Below, piece by piece: positions 59,854 through 64,000 of a stretch of DNA of 64,000 bases. Each line of letters opens with the position of its first letter. Position 1 is the stretch's first letter. The notes beneath the pieces are model-generated. The model was not told where the DNA came from and did not search any database. It worked only from the letters and a program-made list of their open reading frames with translations. The stretch covers positions 31,411 through 95,410 of the forward strand of contig NZ_JPQU01000030.1 of the NCBI RefSeq assembly GCF_000737245.1, given 5' to 3'. Both the position numbers and the translations under genes were made by a program. Source of the DNA: Pseudomonas syringae (GTDB taxonomy: Bacteria > Pseudomonadota > Gammaproteobacteria > Pseudomonadales > Pseudomonadaceae).

Positions 59854-60150
59854 TCAGGCGAAAGTATCGATCAACGTACCGAGCATTTCATCGCTGGCTT
59901 TCTGCACGGCAACACCAGCTTCGACCTGGTTTTTGCCCTGGGCCATTTCCACCAGGTTGGCAGAAAGATCAGTGCGCTGAGAGCGATCTACGGAACGCAG
60001 GTTCTCCAGCTGAAAATCCGAAGACTGGCTTCTGCCAGATACTTCGATATTGCTGCTGGCGATTTGAGTAGCCGCCTGATCGACACGCGACTGCCCAACT
60101 TCCATTGCGCTGAGGCCTGGATAAAGCGTGTTGTTCATAGTGATTTGCAT
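59854..60150 (-). CDS. Small protein resembling a core-less flagellar rod/hook protein
   Basis: It has 98 residues and no recognised family name. Residues 12-35 (GLSAMEVGQSRVDQAATQIA) resemble the N-terminal helix of flagellar rod/hook proteins, and residues 60-98 (DLSANLVEMAQGKNQVEAGV; KASDEMLGTLI) resemble their C-terminal helix, with only about 25 residues between instead of a folded core. GAGGA sits seven nt before the ATG at 60150. It is the conserved hypothetical between bioD and the acyl-CoA dehydrogenase in pseudomonads. No flagellar genes adjoin it. Function unknown. Confidence 0.8.
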   Translation of the reverse strand: MQITMNNTLYPGLSAMEVGQSRVDQAATQIASSNIEVSGRSQSSDFQLENLRSVDRSQRTDLSANLVEMAQGKNQVEAGVAVQKASDEMLGTLIDTFA

Positions 60151-60331
60151 GTATCGATCCTCGTGTTCATAAAACGAACAAGGCTATTGAAGCAGTAAAA
60201 CGGCTGAAATACCCGACAAAAAGACTAATAGCACTAGGCCTGCTCATAGGCTGAGCCTTTTCGGCCTGGCTATTGTACGGCACCTTGCTGATCAAATTTT
60301 GTGCACTGGCCCACATCCTGAGCACGTTGAC

Positions 60332-60425
60332 TCTGTTGGAGCGAGGCTTGCCCGCGAATCAGACGACACGTTTTATCAGATATACCTAGGCACCGTTCTT
60401 CGCGGGCAAGCCTCGCTCCAACAGA
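60332..60425. repeat. REPIN, TTGGAGCGAGGCTTGCCCGC type
   Basis: The 27-nt arms 60332-60358 and 60399-60425 are exact complements. It lies 23 nt after the bioD stop, at the end of the biotin cluster. Confidence 0.92.
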
Positions 60426-60448
60426 AGCAGCGTGCCGGTGCCATTCGC

Positions 60449-61129
60449 TTAATCCAGTAATTCCAAGTGCAGATACTCCGCCACCACCTCGGCTCCCGGC
60501 TTCTTCAACCGGGGCACGCGCCCCAGGCACGGTGCAGGCAACCGTTCCGCCAGGGTCGCAAGGTTTTCTTCCAGGCGCGAGGTTTTGGGGTCGACGATGT
60601 TGGCCACCCAACCGGCCAGTTGCAAACCATCTGCGGCGATGGCTTCAGCGGTGAGCAAGGCATGACTGATGCAACCCAGGCGCACGCCCACCACGAGAAT
60701 CACCGGCAATTGCAGGCCAATCGCCAGATCCGACAGATTGGCCTGATCAGCCAGCGGCACGCGCCAGCCGCCAGCGCCTTCGATAAGGGTGAAGTCAGCG
60801 TTACGCGCCAGCACCAACCGCATTGGGCCGAGCAGCGCCTGGACCGTCAATGCCACTCCTGCCTCACGAGCCGCCAGATGTGGAGCGATAGCGGGCTCGA
60901 AGGCAAACGGGTTGACCTCTTCATAGCTCAGCGCGATAGAACTTTCAGCCATAAGCGCCACGGCATCGGGGTTGCGCAAGCCGCCGGGCGTTACTGCGCA
61001 ACCCGAAGCGACCGGCTTGCCGGCCAGGGTGCTCAGTCCGCTCTGACGCACGGCATGCAGCAAACCTGCAGCTATGGTGGTTTTGCCGACATCGGTGTCG
61101 GTGCCCGTGATGAAGTACGCACGGCTCAT
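60449..61129 (-). CDS. bioD: Dethiobiotin synthetase
   Basis: ATP-dependent closure of the ureido ring of DAPA to dethiobiotin. It has 226 residues. The P-loop is ITGTDTDVGKTTIAAG (about 7-22), with substrate-binding KPVASGC and the LIEGAGGWRVPL block. Last gene of the visible bioF-bioH-bioC-bioD run; 28 nt separate it from bioC. Confidence 0.98.
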   Translation of the reverse strand: MSRAYFITGTDTDVGKTTIAAGLLHAVRQSGLSTLAGKPVASGCAVTPGGLRNPDAVALMAESSIALSYEEVNPFAFEPAIAPHLAAREAGVALTVQALLGPMRLVLARNADFTLIEGAGGWRVPLADQANLSDLAIGLQLPVILVVGVRLGCISHALLTAEAIAADGLQLAGWVANIVDPKTSRLEENLATLAERLPAPCLGRVPRLKKPGAEVVAEYLHLELLD

Positions 61130-61157
61130 CTCGGTAGCCCTCTATGGCGTGATGAAC

Positions 61158-61970
61158 TCAAACGGTTTTTTCCAGAACCGCGTAGACGACTTGATAGGTC
61201 GCTGGCAACCCGTCGCTTTGACGATAGTGCTCGTAAGCCTCGATCAGGGCCAGTATCCGCGCACGACCGGTCAGACCGCCCGGACGCCCCGGATTCAGAT
61301 TGTGCGCGCCCAGAGCTTTCAGTTCATGTGTCAGGCTGCGCACATCCGGGTAATGCAGCACATGGGGGCAAACTTCAAGAGAGCGGACCCGCAAGCCGCT
61401 GGCCGCGCACAGCCGCTGATAATCCTCCAGCTGGCGAAAGCGGTTCACGTGAACCATGCCGTCCACCGCCTGCCAGCTGTCGCGCAGCTCATATAAGGTG
61501 CCCACGCACAGGCTGGCAAAGGCAAACACCCCGCCCGGTTGCAGGACGCGCCCAGCCTCGCTCAGCACGGCGCCGAAGTCCGCGCACCATTGCACCGCCA
61601 GGCTAGAGAAAATCAGCTCGCAACTGGCATCACGCAGCGGCATGCGCTCGGCATCTCCTGCAACGAAATGGTCAGCACCCGCCAACGGCCGGGCATGCCG
61701 CAGCATTCCCTCGGCAATATCCAACGCCACACCTTCGCTGTCATCAAATCGCTGCGCCAGGACACGGCTGAAATAACCGGTGCCAGAGCCCAGATCCAGC
61801 CAGCGTGCGGGGTTAAGCTCAGCAGGCAATCGCGTCAGCAACTTACCACCAACTGCACGCTGCAACTCAGCGACACTGTCGTAACTGCCCGCTGCCCTGG
61901 AAAAGGATGCGGCTACCTGGCGTTTGTCAGGCAAGCCACCCGGCAGCCGTGGATTTGATAAATCAGTCAT
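61158..61970 (-). CDS. bioC: Malonyl-ACP O-methyltransferase
   Basis: SAM-dependent O-methylation of malonyl-ACP that starts the pimelate route to biotin. It has 270 residues from the ATG at 61970 ([20 protein letters not shown]), which overlaps bioH by 8 nt. SAM motif I is [35 protein letters not shown] is typical of BioC. The open frame upstream lies within bioH. Confidence 0.96.
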   Translation of the reverse strand: MTDLSNPRLPGGLPDKRQVAASFSRAAGSYDSVAELQRAVGGKLLTRLPAELNPARWLDLGSGTGYFSRVLAQRFDDSEGVALDIAEGMLRHARPLAGADHFVAGDAERMPLRDASCELIFSSLAVQWCADFGAVLSEAGRVLQPGGVFAFASLCVGTLYELRDSWQAVDGMVHVNRFRQLEDYQRLCAASGLRVRSLEVCPHVLHYPDVRSLTHELKALGAHNLNPGRPGGLTGRARILALIEAYEHYRQSDGLPATYQVVYAVLEKTV

Positions 61971-62694
61971 CACCGGACTCATGCAAAAAAGCCTGGATGG
62001 CCGCAGCCACTCCATGGGGGTTTTCCAAAAGGAACGCGTGGCTGGCCTGCTCGATCACGCCCACTTCCACATCAGGCAACAGTGCCAGCAAATCTCCAGC
62101 GGCTTCAGCGGGAACGAAGGCGTCGTGACCGGCAAACAGGTGCAACTGCGGGCCGCGAAAAGTCTGCAACGCACTGCGCGTGTCCAGTTGCTCCAGCAAT
62201 TGCAGCCCATGGACCAGCGCGTGGGTCGATCCATGGGGCGCGCCAGCCTTGAGTAAACGGGAAATAGCGCGAGGGTCTTCAGCGCCCTGCGCGCACAGCA
62301 GACTGAAGCGCTTCAACGTCGCATCAGGATCATCGATGCAGCCGGTCAGAAACGCTTCGAAGTCGCCCAACGGCATCGCATTGGGCCAGGCGCCGCGGGT
62401 TACGAAGCTGGCGTTACTGGCCAGGGTCAGCAGACCGCAGCAGCGCTCGCCACGACGTGCCGCCAGTTCAGCGGCGAGCATGCCGCCCAGCGACCAACCG
62501 CCCAGCCAGGCGTTGTCAGGCAAAAGCGAGTCCAGCTCCTCAAGCCATTCCTTGGGGTCGCTACTGTCCAGTTCCGGCAGCGGCTCGATTTCTACCCGCA
62601 GATGCTCGTCCAGACCACGCAATGCGGCCGCCAAGGGTTCCAGCGGAGAAATGCCAAGGCCCCAGCCCGGCAACAGGATCAACCGATCACGCAT
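61963..62694 (-). CDS. bioH: Pimeloyl-ACP methyl ester esterase
   Basis: An alpha/beta hydrolase that removes the methyl group to release pimeloyl-ACP. It has 243 residues. The nucleophile elbow is GGWSLGG, and the oxyanion region is LPGWGLG. The catalytic Asp lies in [10 protein letters not shown] and the His in [10 protein letters not shown]. It overlaps bioF and bioC by 8 nt each. Confidence 0.97.
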   Translation of the reverse strand: MRDRLILLPGWGLGISPLEPLAAALRGLDEHLRVEIEPLPELDSSDPKEWLEELDSLLPDNAWLGGWSLGGMLAAELAARRGERCCGLLTLASNASFVTRGAWPNAMPLGDFEAFLTGCIDDPDATLKRFSLLCAQGAEDPRAISRLLKAGAPHGSTHALVHGLQLLEQLDTRSALQTFRGPQLHLFAGHDAFVPAEAAGDLLALLPDVEVGVIEQASHAFLLENPHGVAAAIQAFLHESGDD

Positions 62695-63877
62695 GATTTG
62701 GCTCCACTAATTCGCTCGCCTTCAGCAGCGGATAACACTGCGCCAATGCATTCAACAATAGCTGCACTTGGGCTTCGCTGTGGGCAGCTGACAAGGTCAC
62801 CCGCAAGCGGGCACTGCCAGCGGGCACTGTAGGGGGGCGAATCGCAGTCACCAGCAGCCCATGCTCACGAAGCATTTGCGACAAGCGCACGGCCTGCCCT
62901 GCGTCACCGATCAGAATCGGCTGAATGGGTGTGAAGCTGTCCATCAAGGTCAGTCCGATCTGCTGCGCGCCAGCGCGAAACTGGGCAATCAGTCGCGTCA
63001 GACGCTCACGTCGCCAATGCTCGGTACGCAGCAGCTCCAGGCTTTTCAGCGTCGCACAGGCCAAAGCCGGGGGCTGGCTGGTGGTGTAAATGTAGGGTCG
63101 AGCGAACTGGATCATGGTTTCGATCAGCTCCTCGCTCCCGGCCACAAAGGCTCCGGCAGTGCCAAACGCCTTGCCCAGGGTGCCGACCAGCACTGGCACA
63201 TCATCCATGCCCAAACCGAAATGCTCGACGATGCCGCCGCCATTGGCACCCAGCGGTCCAAAACCGTGGGCGTCATCGACCATCAACCAGGCGCTTTTGG
63301 CTTTGGCGGTTCGCGCCAGCGCGGGCAAGTCGGCGATATCGCCGTCCATGCTGAACACGCCATCAGTGACAACAAGCGTATCGCCGACCGCCTTCTCAAG
63401 CCGGGTGCTCAAGCTCTGAGCATCATTGTGCAGGTAACGGGAAAAACGCGCGCCGCTGAGCAATCCGGCATCCAGCAGCGAGGCGTGATTGAGACGATCT
63501 TCCAGCACGGTATCGCCCTGCCCGACCAGCGCAGTCACAGCCCCAAGATTGGCCATATAGCCGTTGGAGAACAACAGCGCTCGCGGTCGCCCGGTCAGCT
63601 CGGCGAGCGCTTCTTCGAGTGCGTGATGAGGGCCGCTGTGGCCGATCACCAAATGCGAAGAACCACCCCCGACGCCCCATTTATTAGCGCCTGCCTGCCA
63701 CGCAGAAATCACCTCGGGGTGATTGGCCAGCCCCAGATAGTCGTTACTGCAGAACGCCAGCAATGGCTTGCCATCCACTACCACTTCAGGGCCTTGTGGG
63801 CTCTGCAGCAGCGGACGCTGGCGATAGAGGTTGTCAGCGCGACGGGCGGCCAGACGTGCGCTCAGATTGAAGGACAT
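62687..63877 (-). CDS. bioF: 8-amino-7-oxononanoate synthase
   Basis: A PLP enzyme that condenses pimeloyl-ACP with alanine. It has 396 residues from the ATG at 63877 ([20 protein letters not shown]). The PLP lysine lies in [29 protein letters not shown] and [11 protein letters not shown] are family blocks. The frame is open a further 29 codons upstream through the REPIN, which is not credible. bioB is expected beyond the right edge, but I cannot see it. Confidence 0.98.
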   Translation of the reverse strand: MSFNLSARLAARRADNLYRQRPLLQSPQGPEVVVDGKPLLAFCSNDYLGLANHPEVISAWQAGANKWGVGGGSSHLVIGHSGPHHALEEALAELTGRPRALLFSNGYMANLGAVTALVGQGDTVLEDRLNHASLLDAGLLSGARFSRYLHNDAQSLSTRLEKAVGDTLVVTDGVFSMDGDIADLPALARTAKAKSAWLMVDDAHGFGPLGANGGGIVEHFGLGMDDVPVLVGTLGKAFGTAGAFVAGSEELIETMIQFARPYIYTTSQPPALACATLKSLELLRTEHWRRERLTRLIAQFRAGAQQIGLTLMDSFTPIQPILIGDAGQAVRLSQMLREHGLLVTAIRPPTVPAGSARLRVTLSAAHSEAQVQLLLNALAQCYPLLKASELVEPNHA

Positions 63878-63913
63878 GGGGGCCTCGGGGAGAAGTGTTG
63901 CGAACGCTGTCCC

Positions 63914-64000
63914 GTTGGAGCGAGGCTCGCCCGCGAATTTGACGACGCGGTATGTCAGGCACACCGCGTTGAATCATTCACGGGCAAGCCTCGCTCCAAC
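63914..64000. repeat. REPIN, TTGGAGCGAGGCTCGCCCGC type, at window end
   Basis: GTTGGAGCGAGGCTCGCCCG... (63914-63938) and 63976-64000 are complementary with two mismatches. It lies 36 nt upstream of bioF and may extend past the edge. Confidence 0.88.

Noticed and set aside
60240..60320. Flagellar sigma-28 promoter for the rod-like mini gene (GCCGAAAA on the minus strand)
   Set aside because: The only CAAG-like -35 is about 18 nt away instead of about 14, and the -10 has a mismatch, so support is too weak.

Overview
The window comes from a fluorescent or plant-associated Pseudomonas. I base this on an mcl-type PHA cluster (phaC1-phaZ-phaC2-phaD with phaIF facing it), the pilMNOPQ-aroKB block next to gltBD, dense GTAGGAGCG/GTGGGAGCG-type REP hairpins, and a GacA-box sRNA that looks like RsmY. 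Coding density is high and most genes are chromosomal housekeeping genes. No tRNA, rRNA, CRISPR array, insertion sequence or prophage was recognised.

Layout. 0-6.5 kb: LysR regulator (cut by the left edge) divergent from an MFS transporter, then hemE, then an accessory 933-residue dermonecrotic-toxin-like gene sitting between gltD and hemE. 6.9-12.8 kb: glutamate synthase gltB-gltD. 13.2-21.5 kb, minus strand: pilMNOPQ (type IV pilus alignment complex and secretin), aroK, aroB and a SPOR-domain ATPase, with 4-nt or shorter overlaps between the pil genes. 21.7-34.6 kb: mrcA (PBP1A), maeB, a nuclease with rpmE, priA, argS, a SPOR protein, and hslVU. 34.6-42.8 kb: a DUF971 protein and the PHA locus (two synthases, depolymerase, TetR-type regulator, two phasins, PHA-system protein). 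42.9-49.0 kb: ubiE-ubiJ-ubiB, hisI-hisE, tatABC, rsmE. 49.2-53.3 kb: two tandem chemoreceptors with large helical ligand-binding domains.

53.4-64.0 kb is a second block, mostly minus strand: a 53-residue Pmp3-type membrane protein, the probable rsmY sRNA with its GacA box, two paralogous acyl-CoA dehydrogenases flanking a diguanylate cyclase, a 98-residue flagellar-rod-like mini protein, and the biotin cluster bioF-bioH-bioC-bioD. From memory of P. aeruginosa PAO1 gene order, the part before about 53.3 kb corresponds to PA5030-PA5072 and the part after to about PA0501-PA0508, so a rearrangement junction probably lies near 53.3-53.9 kb.

Non-coding structure is rich. There are about 20 REP/REPIN hairpins of at least six tip types, several inside the PHA locus. 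A sigma-54-like -24/-12 element overlaps a perfect palindrome upstream of phaC1. Tandem PsrA-like palindromes lie upstream of one acyl-CoA dehydrogenase. A good sigma-70 promoter precedes gltB, and several intrinsic terminators are visible. The most noteworthy items are the RsmY candidate, the toxin islet, the phaC1 promoter architecture and the rod-like mini protein. No clearly unprecedented multi-gene system was found.
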